64,000 nucleotides of DNA from Phytopseudomonas argentinensis. GTDB lineage: Bacteria > Pseudomonadota > Gammaproteobacteria > Pseudomonadales > Pseudomonadaceae. The stretch is taken from contig NZ_FORC01000002.1 of NCBI RefSeq assembly GCF_900113905.1, positions 544,772 to 608,771 of the forward strand, read 5' to 3'. Within the stretch, counting starts at the first letter, position 1, and every line of letters begins with the position of its first letter. The notes beneath the pieces are model-generated. The model did no database searches. It had not been told where the DNA came from and was given only the letters and a program-made list of their open reading frames with translations. Positions 41,571 to 52,271 of the stretch are shown piece by piece. The translations under genes were made by a program, and so were the position numbers.

Positions 41571-42227
41571 CGTGATTTGCTCCTTTGGTTTAGAAGAGTA
41601 CTACCACTGCTCAATAAGGTTGTTATGGCGAGCAGCTCTATTTCTTTTTGTGTCGGATGGAACTTATAGCACGGCACTTTGTATTGGCGATAGTTTCGAT
41701 CTATCCATTTCGTCGCCATCCCCGCACTTGTCGTTGCGCGCGAAAGGTGCGTCGCAACCAGACAAGCCCGTACCGGCTGAGTACCATCCAACGATTTACA
41801 GCTCAATTACAGGGCTTTGAAGCGTTACCGCCAAGCCCCATTCGGGAGCATTGCAGGCTTCAAAGCAAAAGCCGTGCTCAAAATTACCTGGGGTGCTGAA
41901 TTACTGGGGTTCATGCACTTCCTTTTGCGAGAAAGTACAGATTATCGACCTTAATATCCGTTTTTCCCCTCTCTTGTTAGTGTGCTTTTTAGTAGCTGGC
42001 TATCTATGTAGCTAAGTTATTGATAATGAGTTTTAGTTGACGTTCGAATGTGCGGGTCAATGTTTACTTTGGGAAACAATATGGTGCGTCTGAAAAGTCG
42101 AATTTGCAGATTGTGCACGCTTTTGGTGCGCTTGGTTTGGGGTTAATTTTCAACACTTTGCCGAGTATGCTGCGCCCTTTATCGGGCTACCCGCTCCGCT
42201 AGGGGCTCATTGAGATGAGGTGAGCAC
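41571..42227. other. Long AT-rich intergenic region upstream of porin and HIT genes
   Basis: About 657 bases with much lower GC than the flanks and no convincing reading frame. It contains the promoters of divergent genes. A perfect ten-base inverted repeat, GCTTTGAAGC at 41814-41823 and GCTTCAAAGC at 41857-41866, could form a stem with a 33-base loop. T-rich stretches such as GTTTTTCCCC near 41962 and CTTTTTAG near 41990 are visible. A small RNA is possible but not shown. Confidence 0.6.
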
Positions 42228-42653
42228 ATGTTCGTAATGGATTCGCGCCTGCAGCAAGACACCTTCGTGCTGGGGGATCTGCCGCTGAGTCGCGTACTGC
42301 TCAGTAACGATGCCCGTTATCCGTGGTTCATTCTGGTGCCGCGGCGTGAGGATGTCAGTGAGGTCTTCCAGCTGAGCCGCGAGGATCAGCAGGCGCTATG
42401 GGCGGAAACGGCCTTGCTGGGCGAGGTACTCAAGGATGCGTTCAAGGCCGACAAGATCAATATCGCCACCCTGGGTAACGTGGTCAGCCAGTTGCATATG
42501 CATGTGATCGTGCGTTATCGAGGTGACGATGCCTGGCCCGCGCCGGTGTGGGGGCGCCATCCGGCCAAGCCTTACGAGCAGGCGCAGGTGGTTGCGCTGC
42601 GTGACAAGCTGCGCTCGGTGATGCCGGGGCAGTATCGGCCTGGAGATGTTTGA
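42228..42653 (+). CDS. HIT-family hydrolase
   Basis: A 141-residue histidine-triad protein. QLHMHVIVRYRGD contains the catalytic HxHxH triad near residues 87-91, followed by a Trp-rich tail (DDAWPAPVWGRHPA). HIT proteins hydrolyse nucleotide-linked phosphates such as AMP-lysine or ApnA; the substrate here is unknown. A GAGGTGAG ribosome site precedes the ATG. It is joined directly to slyX, with the stop and the next start adjacent. Confidence 0.9.
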   Translation: MFVMDSRLQQDTFVLGDLPLSRVLLSNDARYPWFILVPRREDVSEVFQLSREDQQALWAETALLGEVLKDAFKADKINIATLGNVVSQLHMHVIVRYRGDDAWPAPVWGRHPAKPYEQAQVVALRDKLRSVMPGQYRPGDV

Positions 42654-42860
42654 ATGAACCCGCTCGAAGAACGTATCGTCGAGCTGGAGAGCCGCCAGGC
42701 TTTCCAGGATGACACCATCCAGGCACTCAATGATGCCCTGGTGGAGCAGCAGAAGCTGATCGAGCGCCTGCAGATTCAGATGCAGGCACTTGCCAAGCGT
42801 CAGGAGGAAGTCAGCCCGTTCAGTGGTACGCAGGATGAAGCGCCGCCGCCCCATTACTGA
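42654..42860 (+). CDS. slyX: SlyX family protein
   Basis: A 68-residue coiled-coil protein starting [29 protein letters not shown], the SlyX pattern, with a short proline-rich end. The role is unknown. It follows the HIT gene with no gap and ends just before a terminator. Confidence 0.9.
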   Translation: MNPLEERIVELESRQAFQDDTIQALNDALVEQQKLIERLQIQMQALAKRQEEVSPFSGTQDEAPPPHY

Positions 42861-42876
42861 TGGCAGTGCCAATATG

Positions 42877-42904
42877 AAAAAGCCCAGCAGATGCGGGGCT
42901 TTTT
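42877..42904 (+). terminator. Terminator after slyX
   Basis: AAAAAGCCC and GGGCTTTTT form a nine-base-pair stem around a ten-base loop, with T residues at the right arm. It lies 16 bases after slyX and also faces the convergent cold-shock gene, so it may serve both. Confidence 0.75.
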
Positions 42905-42917
42905 GTTGCTTGGTGGA

Positions 42918-43520
42918 TCAGCGTCGAGTGGGCAGGGCAGCGATCACGTCTTCAGCTTGCAGGCCCTTGTCGCGCTGCATCACGGAAAACTCCACGCGCT
43001 GGCCTTCGACCAGTACGCGGTGGCCTTCGCCGCGGATCGCACGAAAGTGCACAAAGATATCCTCGCCTGCATCGCGGGAAATAAAGCCGAACCCCTTCGA
43101 GGTGTTGAACCACTTTACTGTACCGGTTTCGCGATCCCCCAGGTCTTGCGCAGGCGCCGCCTTCTTTCTATCGAAGCGCAGGTTGGTGGCAAGGTGCAGC
43201 GCAACGGCGAGGGCGATGATCAGCAGGCTGAACAGCAGGGCGGGCTGTTCGGCGATAAACGGCAGCGGAGCGATCAGGATCAGCGCCTGCAGCAGGGTGC
43301 CAAGGATCAGCAGGGCGCACGCCAGGTTCTGCAGATGTTGGCGGGCATTGCTGTGCCACAGTGGAAACTGCGTAGCCAGCAGTAGGTTGAGAAAGCCGAA
43401 GAGCGCCAGGCACAGAGCGTCGGGGTGTTGCAGGAACGGCTGAATGCCGTCGTTCAGGCCAGGGGCGATGGATAACAGCAGGGCAGACAGCCCTACCAGC
43501 AGGTGGACGATTTTCAACAT
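42918..43520 (-). CDS. Membrane-fused cold-shock domain protein
   Basis: A 200-residue protein joining four predicted membrane helices (about residues 1-120) to a cold-shock domain at the C-terminus. The domain starts [16 protein letters not shown], with RNP1 KGFGFI and RNP2 DIFVHF, and binds single-stranded RNA or DNA in relatives. The membrane part is unusual for Csp proteins and would tether RNA-binding to the inner membrane. ATG 43520 is chosen because the upstream extension starts at a GTG without a clear ribosome site. A similar arrangement occurs beside dps in other Pseudomonas. Confidence 0.85.
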   Translation of the reverse strand: MLKIVHLLVGLSALLLSIAPGLNDGIQPFLQHPDALCLALFGFLNLLLATQFPLWHSNARQHLQNLACALLILGTLLQALILIAPLPFIAEQPALLFSLLIIALAVALHLATNLRFDRKKAAPAQDLGDRETGTVKWFNTSKGFGFISRDAGEDIFVHFRAIRGEGHRVLVEGQRVEFSVMQRDKGLQAEDVIAALPTRR

Positions 43521-43726
43521 GTTCAACGCACTCACTAGATAAAGGATCACCAGGAAGAGCTGGCTCCACGCGATTTGCCGTGAGGTAAGGGCGATGAAGG
43601 TTCGGGAGGGCCAGCCTATGCGCCGGCCCAGGAAGTTGGGATGGCGGCACGGGGCGTATTTAACAGCAAAGAGAAGGGCTACTCAAATTGATCACAGCTG
43701 CGCTGTGGTGTGGCGGCAAGAAACGA

Positions 43727-43752
43727 AACAGGGCTGCCGTAGCAGCCCTGTT
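43727..43752 (-). terminator. Terminator after dps
   Basis: AACAGGGCTGC and GCAGCCCTGTT form a perfect 11-base-pair stem with a four-base loop, eight bases after the dps stop on the reverse strand. Confidence 0.8.
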
Positions 43753-43759
43753 GGTGGAC

Positions 43760-44230
43760 TCAGGCAGCCAGCAGGCTGCGCAGCATCCATGCGGTTTTTT
43801 CGTGAACCTGCATACGTTGGGTCAGCAGGTCAGCGGTCGGTTCGTCGCTGACCTTGTCGAGCAGCGGGAAAATGCCGCGAGCGGTGCGCACCACGGCTTC
43901 CTGGCCCTGCACCAGCAGCTTGATCATCTCGTCGGCGCTTGGCACCCCTTCTTCTTCCTTGATCGAAGACAGGCGAGCGTAGGCCGCATAGGTGCCCGGA
44001 GCAGGGAAGCCCAAGGCGCGAATGCGCTCGGCAATGGCGTCAACAGCCAGGGCCAGCTCGGTATACTGACCTTCGAACATCAGGTGCAGCGTATTGAACA
44101 TCGGCCCGGTAACGTTCCAGTGGAAGTTATGGGTTTTCAGGTACAGGGTGTAGGTGTCCGCGAGCAGGCGCGACAGGCCTTCGGCGATGGCTTCGCGGTC
44201 TTGTTCGGCGATGCCGATGTTGATTTCCAT
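43760..44230 (-). CDS. dps: Dps-like ferritin / DNA-protection protein
   Basis: A 156-residue Dps-family protein that stores iron and protects DNA by oxidising Fe(II) with peroxide. [13 protein letters not shown] and [23 protein letters not shown] hold the ferroxidase-site His, Asp and Glu residues shared between subunits. Length suits a dodecamer. GGAGAG lies six bases before the ATG at 44230, excluding an 18-residue upstream extension. In pseudomonads, such genes respond to peroxide and stationary phase. Confidence 0.93.
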   Translation of the reverse strand: MEINIGIAEQDREAIAEGLSRLLADTYTLYLKTHNFHWNVTGPMFNTLHLMFEGQYTELALAVDAIAERIRALGFPAPGTYAAYARLSSIKEEEGVPSADEMIKLLVQGQEAVVRTARGIFPLLDKVSDEPTADLLTQRMQVHEKTAWMLRSLLAA

Positions 44231-44415
44231 GGTTGCTCTCCTAAGTAAGCAATGGGTAAGAGTCGATGGCAAAAAGCCTATCATGACCGTTCGTCACATG
44301 CTCCGGGTTCGTCTCAATAGCGGCCATGCTTTGAATCAATCGTAGCGCGGCAGGTTCACCTCTTTTACCAGAGCGATGGCGCATATCACGTGCTGCGCCA
44401 TGCCGATAAAGGCTA

Positions 44416-44421
44416 TATAAT
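44416..44421 (+). promoter_or_regulatory. Candidate -10 promoter element upstream of aspS
   Basis: A perfect TATAAT hexamer lies about 90 bases before the aspS start, in an otherwise GC-rich context. The matching -35 position reads CTGCGC, which is a poor fit, so the assignment is tentative. Confidence 0.35.
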
Positions 44422-44513
44422 TCCGCCCTTTTCACGCGTGCGGCTCAGGCGCTCTGCCCAAATGGCAGGCGATGTCGACGAAATCAGAACCGATCAGAGA
44501 AGCGAACCCGATC

Positions 44514-46289
44514 ATGATGCGCAGCCACTATTGCGGCCAGTTGAACGAAAGCCTGGACGGCCAGGAAATCACCCTCTGCGGATGGGTTCACCGTCGTCGT
44601 GACCACGGTGGCGTGATCTTCCTCGACATCCGTGACCGTGAAGGCCTGGCCCAGGTGGTGTTCGACCCGGATCGCGCCGAGACCTTCGCCAAGGCTGATC
44701 GCGTGCGCAGTGAATACGTGGTCAAGATCACTGGCAAGGTGCGCATGCGCCCGGAGGGTGCACGCAACGCCAACATGGCGTCTGGCGCCATCGAAGTGCT
44801 CGGCTACGAGCTGGAAGTATTGAACGAGGCGGAAACCCCGCCGTTCCCGCTCAACGAATACACCGATGTGGGTGAAGAAACCCGCCTGCGCTATCGCTTC
44901 ATTGACCTGCGTCGCCCGGAAATGGCCGAGAAGCTCAAGCTGCGCTCGCGCATCACCTCGAGCATCCGTCGCTACCTGGACGAGAACGGCTTCCTCGACG
45001 TGGAAACGCCGATCCTCACCCGTGCCACGCCGGAGGGCGCCCGCGACTACCTGGTGCCGAGCCGTACCCACGCCGGCAGCTTCTTCGCCCTGCCGCAGTC
45101 GCCACAGCTGTTCAAACAGTTGCTGATGGTCGCCGGCTTCGACCGCTATTACCAGATTGCCAAGTGCTTCCGCGATGAAGACCTGCGTGCCGACCGCCAG
45201 CCGGAATTCACCCAGATCGACATCGAGACCAGCTTCCTCGATGAAGCCGAGATCATGCATCTCACCGAAACCATGATCCGCAACCTTTTCAAGGAAGTGC
45301 TGGGCGTGGAATTCGGCGAACTGCCGCACATGACCCTGGCCGAGGCCATGCGTCGTTTCGGCTCCGACAAGCCGGATCTGCGTATTCCGATGGAGCTGGT
45401 CGATGTCGCCGACCAGCTCAAGGATGTCGACTTCAAGGTCTTCTCCGGCCCGGCCAACGACCCGAAAGGCCGCGTAGCCGCGCTGCGCGTTCCGGGCGGG
45501 GCGAGCATGCCGCGCAAGCAGATCGATGACTACACCAAGTTCGTCGGCAACTACGGCGCCAAAGGCCTGGCCTATATCAAGGTCAACGAGCGCGCCAAGG
45601 GTATCGAGGGTCTGCAGTCGCCGATCGTGAAGAACATCGCCGAGCCGAACCTCAACACCATCCTTGACCGCGTTGGTGCCGTTGACGGTGACATCGTGTT
45701 CTTCGGCGCCGACCGCGCCAAGGTGGTTAACGATGCCCTAGGCGCGCTGCGCATCAAGCTCGGTCATGACCTCAACCTGCTGACCGCCGAGTGGGCGCCG
45801 CTGTGGGTCGTCGACTTCCCGATGTTCGAAGAGAACGACGACGGCAGCCTGACCGCCATGCACCACCCGTTCACCTCGCCGAAATGCACGCCGGCGGAGC
45901 TGGAAGCCAACCCGGCCGCTGCGCTGTCGCGCGCCTACGACCTGGTGCTCAACGGCACCGAGCTCGGTGGTGGTTCGATCCGTATCCATGACAAGGCCAT
46001 GCAGCAGACCGTGTTCCGTGTGCTGGGCATCAGTGAAGACGAGCAGCAGGAGAAGTTCGGCTTCCTGCTCGACGCGCTCAAGTACGGTGCGCCGCCCCAC
46101 GGTGGCCTGGCCTTCGGCCTCGACCGCCTGGTGATGCTGATGACCGGCGCTTCGTCGATCCGCGAAGTGATCGCCTTCCCGAAAACCCAGAGCGCAGCCT
46201 GCGTCATGACCCAGGCGCCTGGTGTGGTGGACGGCAAATCGCTGCGCGAGTTGCACATCCGCCTGCGCGAGCAACCCAAGGCCGAATAA
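44514..46289 (+). CDS. aspS: Aspartyl-tRNA synthetase
   Basis: A 591-residue class II bacterial AspRS. An N-terminal OB anticodon domain with [19 protein letters not shown] is followed by motif 2 ([16 protein letters not shown]), the bacterial GAD insertion, and motif 3 near [30 protein letters not shown] is the conserved start; a 14-residue extension upstream is less likely. In P. aeruginosa, this enzyme is non-discriminating and also charges tRNA-Asn for the GatCAB route; that may hold here. Confidence 0.96.
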   Translation: MMRSHYCGQLNESLDGQEITLCGWVHRRRDHGGVIFLDIRDREGLAQVVFDPDRAETFAKADRVRSEYVVKITGKVRMRPEGARNANMASGAIEVLGYELEVLNEAETPPFPLNEYTDVGEETRLRYRFIDLRRPEMAEKLKLRSRITSSIRRYLDENGFLDVETPILTRATPEGARDYLVPSRTHAGSFFALPQSPQLFKQLLMVAGFDRYYQIAKCFRDEDLRADRQPEFTQIDIETSFLDEAEIMHLTETMIRNLFKEVLGVEFGELPHMTLAEAMRRFGSDKPDLRIPMELVDVADQLKDVDFKVFSGPANDPKGRVAALRVPGGASMPRKQIDDYTKFVGNYGAKGLAYIKVNERAKGIEGLQSPIVKNIAEPNLNTILDRVGAVDGDIVFFGADRAKVVNDALGALRIKLGHDLNLLTAEWAPLWVVDFPMFEENDDGSLTAMHHPFTSPKCTPAELEANPAAALSRAYDLVLNGTELGGGSIRIHDKAMQQTVFRVLGISEDEQQEKFGFLLDALKYGAPPHGGLAFGLDRLVMLMTGASSIREVIAFPKTQSAACVMTQAPGVVDGKSLRELHIRLREQPKAE

Positions 46290-46297
46290 GCCGACAC

Positions 46298-46323
46298 AAG
46301 AAGCCTGGTTATCCAGGCTTCTT
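46298..46323 (+). terminator. Terminator-like hairpin between aspS and yebC
   Basis: AAGAAGCCTGG and CCAGGCTTCTT form a perfect 11-base-pair stem with a four-base loop, just after the aspS stop. The T-run is short, so termination may be partial and yebC may be partly read through. Confidence 0.7.
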
Positions 46324-46381
46324 CGTTATTGAGCGTGAGTTTTCAACTTCTGCAATCACTGTAATGATGATGGAGTGAGTT

Positions 46382-47128
46382 ATGGCTGGTCATTCCAAAT
46401 GGGCCAACATCAAGCATCGCAAGGGACGCCAGGACGCCAAGCGCGGCAAGATCTTCACCAAGCTGATTCGCGAGCTGACCGTCGCCGCCAAGCACGGCGG
46501 CCCGATCCCGGCGGATAACCCGCGCTTGCGCCTGGCGGTCGACAAGGCGCTGACCAACAACATGTCGCGTGACGTGATCGACCGCGCCATCGCCCGCGGG
46601 GCTGGTAACAACGAAGCCGATAACGTCGTCGAGTTCAGCTACGAAGGCTACGCGCCGAGCGGCGTGGCGATCATCGTCGAAGTGATGACCGACAACCGCA
46701 ACCGCACCGCCGCCGAAGTGCGTCACGCGTTCACCAAGTGCGGTGGCAACCTCGGTACCGATGGTTCGGTCGCCTATATGTTCGAGCGCAAGGGGCAGAT
46801 CAGCTTTGCCTCCGTTGACGAAGATGCGCTGATGGAAGCAGCCCTGGAGGCGGGCGCTGATGACGTGGAGATGGGCGAGGAGGGCGATGCCCTGGTGTCG
46901 ACCAGCTTCACCGAATTCCATGCCGTCAACGAAGCCCTGGCCGCTGCCGGATACAAGGCCGAGGAAGCGGAAATCGCCATGATCCCCTCGATCAGCGCGC
47001 CGATCAGCGATCTGGAAACCGCGCAGAAGGTCTTCAAGTTGATCGACATGCTTGAAGACCTGGATGACGTGCAGAACGTCTATCACAACGCCGAGGTCTC
47101 GGACGAGATCATGGAGCAGCTGGGCTGA
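46382..47128 (+). CDS. YebC/PmpR family transcriptional regulator
   Basis: A 248-residue YebC-family protein with the N-terminal signature [23 protein letters not shown]. Domains II and III follow, with the [19 protein letters not shown] and [14 protein letters not shown] patterns. In P. aeruginosa, the orthologue PmpR represses the pqsR quorum gene, while other members help ribosomes pass stalling sites. It precedes ruvCAB in a conserved order. Confidence 0.93.
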   Translation: MAGHSKWANIKHRKGRQDAKRGKIFTKLIRELTVAAKHGGPIPADNPRLRLAVDKALTNNMSRDVIDRAIARGAGNNEADNVVEFSYEGYAPSGVAIIVEVMTDNRNRTAAEVRHAFTKCGGNLGTDGSVAYMFERKGQISFASVDEDALMEAALEAGADDVEMGEEGDALVSTSFTEFHAVNEALAAAGYKAEEAEIAMIPSISAPISDLETAQKVFKLIDMLEDLDDVQNVYHNAEVSDEIMEQLG

Positions 47129-47145
47129 TCCATCGCTCTATACAG

Positions 47146-47181
47146 GCCGGAAGTTTGCCGTCGTGCGCTTCCGGCTTTTTT
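47146..47181 (+). terminator. Rho-independent terminator after yebC
   Basis: GCCGGAAG and CTTCCGGC form a stem around a 14-base loop, followed by six T residues. It separates yebC from ruvC. Confidence 0.8.
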
Positions 47182-47315
47182 ATGGGCGCCGTTCCGGCGG
47201 TCGTTGCACAACGCCTGGGCGAATCCTTTGGGTGACGGCTAGCGCTCGGCGCCCCTATACTCGCGCCTGGATAAATAGACAGTGTGGCGACCTAAGCCAC
47301 TGGTGGATTAAAGGC

Positions 47316-47840
47316 ATGACGCTGATTCTGGGAATCGACCCCGGCTCCCGCATTACCGGCTACGGTGTAATACGCGATACCGGGCGCGCCTGCGAGTACG
47401 TGGCCTCCGGCTGTATCCGCACTGGCGCCGGGCCGTTACCCGAGCGGCTGCAGATCGTGTTTCGCGGCGTCAGCGAGGTGATCCGCACCTTCGGCCCGGT
47501 GACCATGGGCATCGAGCAAGTGTTCATGGCGCGCAACGCAGATTCCGCCCTCAAGCTCGGTCAGGCGCGTGGCGCCGCCATCGTCGCGGCGGTCGAGGCT
47601 GGCCTGGAGGTCAGCGAGTACACTGCCACCCAGGTCAAGCAGGCGGTGGTGGGTACTGGCGGGGCCGACAAGGAGCAGGTACAGATGATGGTCATGCACC
47701 TGCTCAAGCTGGTGCAGAAACCGCAGATCGATGCCTCGGATGCGCTGGGCATCGCCTTGTGCCACGCGCATCATCGGCAGAGTCTTATTCCCCATGGGCT
47801 GGCGGGCGCCAAACGGCGCGGTGGCCGGCTTCGCTTGTAA
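47316..47840 (+). CDS. ruvC: Holliday junction resolvase RuvC
   Basis: A 174-residue endonuclease that cleaves four-way junctions. [14 protein letters not shown] holds catalytic Asp8, [19 protein letters not shown] the catalytic Glu, and the C-terminal [15 protein letters not shown] the last acidic residues. An AAAGG ribosome site precedes the ATG at 47316. It is followed after 87 bases by ruvAB, giving the complete branch-migration and resolution set. Confidence 0.96.
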   Translation: MTLILGIDPGSRITGYGVIRDTGRACEYVASGCIRTGAGPLPERLQIVFRGVSEVIRTFGPVTMGIEQVFMARNADSALKLGQARGAAIVAAVEAGLEVSEYTATQVKQAVVGTGGADKEQVQMMVMHLLKLVQKPQIDASDALGIALCHAHHRQSLIPHGLAGAKRRGGRLRL

Positions 47841-47927
47841 GCCCTGTTCGCCGTTGCGCAGCTCGTTGAGCGTTCTCGCCGGCAAGGCTGCAAGCAGATT
47901 TGAATTTTCTACACGAGGAATGCGCCG

Positions 47928-48533
47928 GTGATCGGACGTCTACGCGGCACCCTGGCGGAAAAACAGCCGCCCCATTTGATTCTGGATGTGAATGGTCTGG
48001 GCTATGAACTGGAAGTCCCCATGACCACGTTGTACCGTTTGCCTCCGGTAGGTGAGCCACTGACGCTGCACACCCATTTGGTGGTACGCGAGGATGCTCA
48101 CCTGTTGTATGGCTTCTTCGAGAAGCGCGAGCGTGAGCTGTTTCGCGAACTGATCCGCCTCAATGGCGTGGGCCCCAAGTTGGCCCTGGCGCTGATGTCC
48201 GGGTTGGAGATCGATGAGCTGGTACGCTGCGTGCAGGCCCAGGACACGGCTGCGCTGGTGAAGATCCCCGGCGTCGGCAAGAAAACCGCCGAGCGGTTGC
48301 TGGTCGAGCTCAAGGATCGCTTCAAGGCCTGGGAAGCGGTACCCGGCATGGCCCCGCTCGTGGTTGAACCTCGTGCCGGGGGCGCAGTCTCAAGCGCGGA
48401 GAATGATGCGGTAAGTGCGCTTATTTCCCTGGGCTACAAGCCACAAGAAGCCAGTCGCGCCGTTTCGGCAGTCAAAGAAGATGGATTGAGTAGTGAAGAC
48501 ATGATCCGCCGCGCGCTGAAAGGAATGCTGTAG
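47928..48533 (+). CDS. ruvA: Holliday junction DNA helicase subunit RuvA
   Basis: A 201-residue tetrameric junction-binding protein starting from a GTG. The N-terminal OB fold ([12 protein letters not shown]) is followed by two helix-hairpin-helix motifs ([15 protein letters not shown] and [16 protein letters not shown]). A C-terminal domain after a Gly/Ala linker contacts RuvB. ruvB begins directly after its stop. Confidence 0.96.
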   Translation: MIGRLRGTLAEKQPPHLILDVNGLGYELEVPMTTLYRLPPVGEPLTLHTHLVVREDAHLLYGFFEKRERELFRELIRLNGVGPKLALALMSGLEIDELVRCVQAQDTAALVKIPGVGKKTAERLLVELKDRFKAWEAVPGMAPLVVEPRAGGAVSSAENDAVSALISLGYKPQEASRAVSAVKEDGLSSEDMIRRALKGML

Positions 48534-49589
48534 ATGCTCGAAGCCGACAGGTTGGTGACGGCTGGTGGCCGCGACCGCGAAGAGCAGGTCGACCGTGCCA
48601 TTCGTCCGTTGAAGCTGGCCGAGTACATCGGGCAGCCGGTGGTGCGCGAGCAAATGGAGCTATTCATTCAGGCAGCGCGCGGACGCAAGGAGTCCCTGGA
48701 TCACACCCTGATCTTCGGCCCGCCAGGGCTGGGCAAAACCACCCTGGCCAATATCATTGCCCAGGAGATGAACGTTTCCATCAAGAGCACCTCGGGCCCG
48801 GTGCTTGAAAGACCGGGCGACCTGGCGGCGCTGCTGACCAATCTCGAGCCGGGCGATGTGTTGTTTATCGACGAGATCCACCGTCTTTCACCCATCGTGG
48901 AAGAGGTGCTGTATCCGGCAATGGAGGATTTCCAGCTCGATATCATGATTGGCGAAGGCCCCGCAGCGCGCTCGATCAAGCTGGATCTGCCGCCGTTCAC
49001 CCTGGTCGGCGCCACCACTCGGGCCGGCATGCTGACCAATCCACTGCGTGACCGCTTCGGTATCGTCCAGCGCCTGGAGTTCTACAACACCGAGGATCTG
49101 GCCACCATCGTCAGCCGTGCCGCTGGCATCCTCGGTCTACCCATCGAAGCGCGCGGCGCCGTGGAGATCGCCCGTCGTGCCCGCGGCACGCCGCGCATCG
49201 CCAACCGCCTGTTGCGCAGGGTGCGTGATTTCGCCGAAGTGCGCGGTCAGGGTGCGATCACCCAGCAGGTCGCCGACCTGGCGCTGAACCTGCTGGATGT
49301 CGACGAGCGCGGCTTCGATCATCAGGATCGGCGTCTGCTGCTGACCATGATCGAGAAGTTCGACGGCGGCCCGGTGGGCGTCGACAGCCTGGCCGCGGCG
49401 ATCAGCGAGGAGCGCCACACCATCGAGGACGTGCTCGAGCCGTACCTGATCCAGCAGGGCTACATCATGCGCACGCCGAGGGGGCGTGTGGTCACCCGGC
49501 ACGCTTATCTACACTTCGGTCTCAATGCCCCGAAACGCATGGATGAGCGGCCGACGCTCGATCTGTTCGACGAGGGAGAGGCGCCATGA
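48534..49589 (+). CDS. ruvB: Holliday junction DNA helicase motor RuvB
   Basis: A 351-residue AAA+ hexameric motor. Walker A is [13 protein letters not shown], Walker [12 protein letters not shown], and the sensor-1 region reads [12 protein letters not shown]. The arginine-finger region and C-terminal winged helix ([17 protein letters not shown]) follow. The ATG is immediately adjacent to the ruvA stop. Confidence 0.97.
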   Translation: MLEADRLVTAGGRDREEQVDRAIRPLKLAEYIGQPVVREQMELFIQAARGRKESLDHTLIFGPPGLGKTTLANIIAQEMNVSIKSTSGPVLERPGDLAALLTNLEPGDVLFIDEIHRLSPIVEEVLYPAMEDFQLDIMIGEGPAARSIKLDLPPFTLVGATTRAGMLTNPLRDRFGIVQRLEFYNTEDLATIVSRAAGILGLPIEARGAVEIARRARGTPRIANRLLRRVRDFAEVRGQGAITQQVADLALNLLDVDERGFDHQDRRLLLTMIEKFDGGPVGVDSLAAAISEERHTIEDVLEPYLIQQGYIMRTPRGRVVTRHAYLHFGLNAPKRMDERPTLDLFDEGEAP

Positions 49590-49639
49590 AAAAAATACTT
49601 GCGCGGCCAATTGGCAAGACACGGGGCTGGCACTAGAGT

Positions 49640-50095
49640 ATGCGCGCGCAAGATGCCGGTCAGCCGTTCGCTCATCGTTGTCGGGTCTATTACGAGGATA
49701 CCGATGCGGGCGGAGTCGTCTATTACGTCAACTATCTCAAATTCATGGAGCGTGCCCGTACCGAGCGATTGCGCGAGCTGGGGTTTTCCCAGTCGACGCT
49801 GGCCGGGGAGGGGCTGCTGTTCGTGGTGCATTCCAGCGAGGCGCGCTATCACGCGCCGGCGCGGCTCGACGACGAACTGATGGTCAGTGCCGAAGTGAGC
49901 GAGTTGAACCGTGCCAGCCTGCGCTTCAGGCAACAGGTAAGGCGGGTTGCGGATAATGCGCTGCTCTGTGAGGGGCAGTTTCTGGTGGCCTGTGTGCGCG
50001 CCGATACTTTCAAACCCCGGGCCATGCCCTCGTCTCTGCGAATCGCGTTCGCCGAGCAGGGCGGCGGTGCCGGTACATCTACTGCAGGAGAGTAA
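49640..50095 (+). CDS. ybgC: YbgC-type acyl-CoA thioesterase of the Tol-Pal cluster
   Basis: A 151-residue hot-dog-fold thioesterase. [24 protein letters not shown] holds the catalytic Asp. It is the first gene of the ybgC-tolQRAB-pal-cpoB cluster, two bases before tolQ. In other bacteria it hydrolyses short acyl-CoAs and interacts with the phospholipid machinery. The exact start is an ATG 50 bases after ruvB. Confidence 0.93.
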   Translation: MRAQDAGQPFAHRCRVYYEDTDAGGVVYYVNYLKFMERARTERLRELGFSQSTLAGEGLLFVVHSSEARYHAPARLDDELMVSAEVSELNRASLRFRQQVRRVADNALLCEGQFLVACVRADTFKPRAMPSSLRIAFAEQGGGAGTSTAGE

Positions 50096-50097
50096 GC

Positions 50098-50799
50098 GTG
50101 GAAGCCAACGCAAATGCCGTTGACCACATGTCGATGTGGAGTCTGATCAGCAACGCCAGCCTGGTGGTGCAGTTGGTGATGCTCACCCTGGTGGCCGCGT
50201 CGGTCATGTCGTGGGTGATGATTTTCCAGCGCAGCAATTTCCTGCGCTCGGCCAAGCGAGCGCTCGACAGCTTCGAAGAGCGTTTCTGGTCTGGTATCGA
50301 CCTGTCCAAGCTGTATCGTCAGGCTGGCAGCAACCCGGATCCGGATTCCGGCCTGGAGCAGATCTTTCGCGCCGGCTTCAAGGAGTTTTCCCGCCTGCGC
50401 CAGCAGCCGGGCATGGACCCTGACGCGGTGATGGATGGTGTGGCCCGTGCCATGCGGGTGGCCATTTCCCGTGAGGAAGAGAAGCTCGAGCAGAGCCTGC
50501 CGTTCCTGGCCACCGTCGGCTCCACCAGTCCCTATATCGGCCTGTTCGGCACCGTGTGGGGGATCATGAATTCCTTCCGCGGCCTCGCGCAGGTACAGCA
50601 GGCGACTCTGGCCACCGTCGCTCCCGGTATCGCCGAGGCGCTGATCGCCACGGCTATCGGCCTGTTCGCGGCGATCCCGGCGGTTATCGCCTACAACCGT
50701 TTCTCCGCGCGTGGCGAAATGCTGATCTCGCGTTACTACACCTTCGCCGACGAATTCCAGGCGATCCTGCACCGCAAAGTACACAGCAGCGAAGAATAA
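50098..50799 (+). CDS. tolQ: Tol-Pal system inner-membrane protein TolQ
   Basis: A 233-residue subunit of the proton-driven Tol motor, beginning with GTG. Three membrane helices are seen: the first near residues 20-42, the others in SLPFLATVGSTSPYIGLFGTVWGIMNSF and GIAEALIATAIGLFAAIPAVIAYNRF, the ExbB/MotA-like core. It forms a complex with TolR and TolA that supports outer-membrane invagination at division. Confidence 0.96.
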   Translation: MEANANAVDHMSMWSLISNASLVVQLVMLTLVAASVMSWVMIFQRSNFLRSAKRALDSFEERFWSGIDLSKLYRQAGSNPDPDSGLEQIFRAGFKEFSRLRQQPGMDPDAVMDGVARAMRVAISREEEKLEQSLPFLATVGSTSPYIGLFGTVWGIMNSFRGLAQVQQATLATVAPGIAEALIATAIGLFAAIPAVIAYNRFSARGEMLISRYYTFADEFQAILHRKVHSSEE

Positions 50800-50832
50800 G
50801 CTTCCGGCGCACTCAATACAGGTTTCAAGACC

Positions 50833-51291
50833 ATGGCCAGAGCCAGAATTCGCAACAGACGCAAGCCCGTCGCCGAGATGAACGTGGTGCCCTACATCGA
50901 TGTGATGTTGGTGCTGCTGGTCATTTTCATGGTCACGGCGCCCATGCTCAACCAGGGCGTCAAGGTCGATCTGCCCCAGGTCAGCAGCGAAGTGCTGCCC
51001 CAGGACAACGACTCTCAGGTGCTGACCATTTCCATCAAGTCGGACAAGTCCTACTACTGGAACATGGGCACCGAAGTGGACACCGATACGGTTCAGGATC
51101 GCGCCCTGACCCTGGATGAAATGACCCGCGCGGTGACCGCCATCATCAACCAGACTCGCAGCCAGGGTAAGCAGGTACAGGTGTTCGTGCGCGGCGACAA
51201 GGCCGTTGATTACGGCACCGTGATGTCCGCCATGGGCGGTCTGCAGCAGGCGGGCGTGGGTAACGTCGGCCTGATCACCGAGGCGCCCTGA
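50833..51291 (+). CDS. tolR: Tol-Pal system protein TolR
   Basis: A 152-residue ExbD-like partner of TolQ. The single membrane helix NVVPYIDVMLVLLVIFMVTAP holds the proton-carrying Asp. The periplasmic domain ends in GGLQQAGVGNVGLITEAP. The stop overlaps the tolA start (TGATG). Confidence 0.96.
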   Translation: MARARIRNRRKPVAEMNVVPYIDVMLVLLVIFMVTAPMLNQGVKVDLPQVSSEVLPQDNDSQVLTISIKSDKSYYWNMGTEVDTDTVQDRALTLDEMTRAVTAIINQTRSQGKQVQVFVRGDKAVDYGTVMSAMGGLQQAGVGNVGLITEAP

Positions 51292-52271
51292 TGCAGCAGC
51301 GTGAACGCTCACCTTCGGAAAGCCTGTTCTGGCCGGTGGTCTGGGCCGTAGGGCTGCACGTGCTGATGTTCGGCATGCTGTTCGTCAGTTTTGCCTTCGC
51401 ACCCGAGCTGCCGCCTGCAAAACCGATCGTGCAGGCTACCCTGTACCAACTGAAGTCGCAGAGCCAGGCCACCACCCAGACCAATCAGAAGATTGCCGGT
51501 GAGGCCAAGAAGACCGCTGCGCCGCAATACGAAACCGAGCAGCTCGAGCAGAAAAAGGCCGAGGCGGCAGCGCAGGCCAAGGCTGAAGCGCAGAAACAGC
51601 AGGCTGCTAAAGCGGCGGAACAAAAGAAAGCCGAGGAGGCTCAAAAAGCCGATGCGGCCAAGAAGGCCGAAGCGGATGCAGCAGCCAAGGCTGCCGAACA
51701 GAAGAAACTTGCTGATGTAGCCAAGGCGAAAGCTGCACTGGAGGCCGACAAGAAGAAGGCCGCCGAAGCCGAGGCGAAGAAGAAAGCCGCCGAGGATGCC
51801 AAGAAAAAGGCAGCCGACGCCGCTAAAAAGAAAGCAGCCGAGGATGCCAAGAAGAAAGCGGCGCAGGCTGCCGAACGCAAGGCTGTCGAGGACAAGAAAG
51901 CGGCCGCACTGGCCGAGCTGCTGTCCGAGGATACCGAGCGCCAGCAGGCGTTGGCCGAGACCCAGGGTGACCAGGTGGCCGGCAGTCTCGACGATCTGAT
52001 CGTCAAGCTGGTGAGTGAGCAGTGGCGACGTCCGCCGTCTGCTCGCAACGGCATGAGTGTCGAGGTACTGATCGAGATGTTGCCCGATGGCACTATCGTC
52101 AATGCCAGCGTCAGCCGTTCCAGCGGTGATTCGCCTTTTGACAGTTCAGCGGTACAGGCAGTACGCAACGTGGGGCGTATTGCAGAAATGCAGCAACTTG
52201 ATCGTGCCACGTTCGATCGGCTCTACCGGCAGCGTCGTGCCGTCTTCAAACCGGAGGATTTAGGTCTGTGA
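51291..52271 (+). CDS. tolA: Tol-Pal system protein TolA
   Basis: A 326-residue protein with one N-terminal membrane helix (about residues 12-35), a long Ala/Lys/Glu-rich helical stalk from about 65 to 210 and a C-terminal globular domain. The stalk crosses the periplasm. The globular part, with [28 protein letters not shown], contacts TolB and Pal and is the entry point for some colicins and phages. Repetition in the DNA here reflects the stalk, not a mobile repeat. It overlaps both tolR and tolB. Confidence 0.95.
   Translation: MQQRERSPSESLFWPVVWAVGLHVLMFGMLFVSFAFAPELPPAKPIVQATLYQLKSQSQATTQTNQKIAGEAKKTAAPQYETEQLEQKKAEAAAQAKAEAQKQQAAKAAEQKKAEEAQKADAAKKAEADAAAKAAEQKKLADVAKAKAALEADKKKAAEAEAKKKAAEDAKKKAADAAKKKAAEDAKKKAAQAAERKAVEDKKAAALAELLSEDTERQQALAETQGDQVAGSLDDLIVKLVSEQWRRPPSARNGMSVEVLIEMLPDGTIVNASVSRSSGDSPFDSSAVQAVRNVGRIAEMQQLDRATFDRLYRQRRAVFKPEDLGL

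Noticed and set aside
51490..51910. Repetitive Ala/Lys/Glu-coding DNA resembling a tandem repeat
   Set aside because: It is the normal helical stalk of TolA, not a mobile or regulatory repeat.
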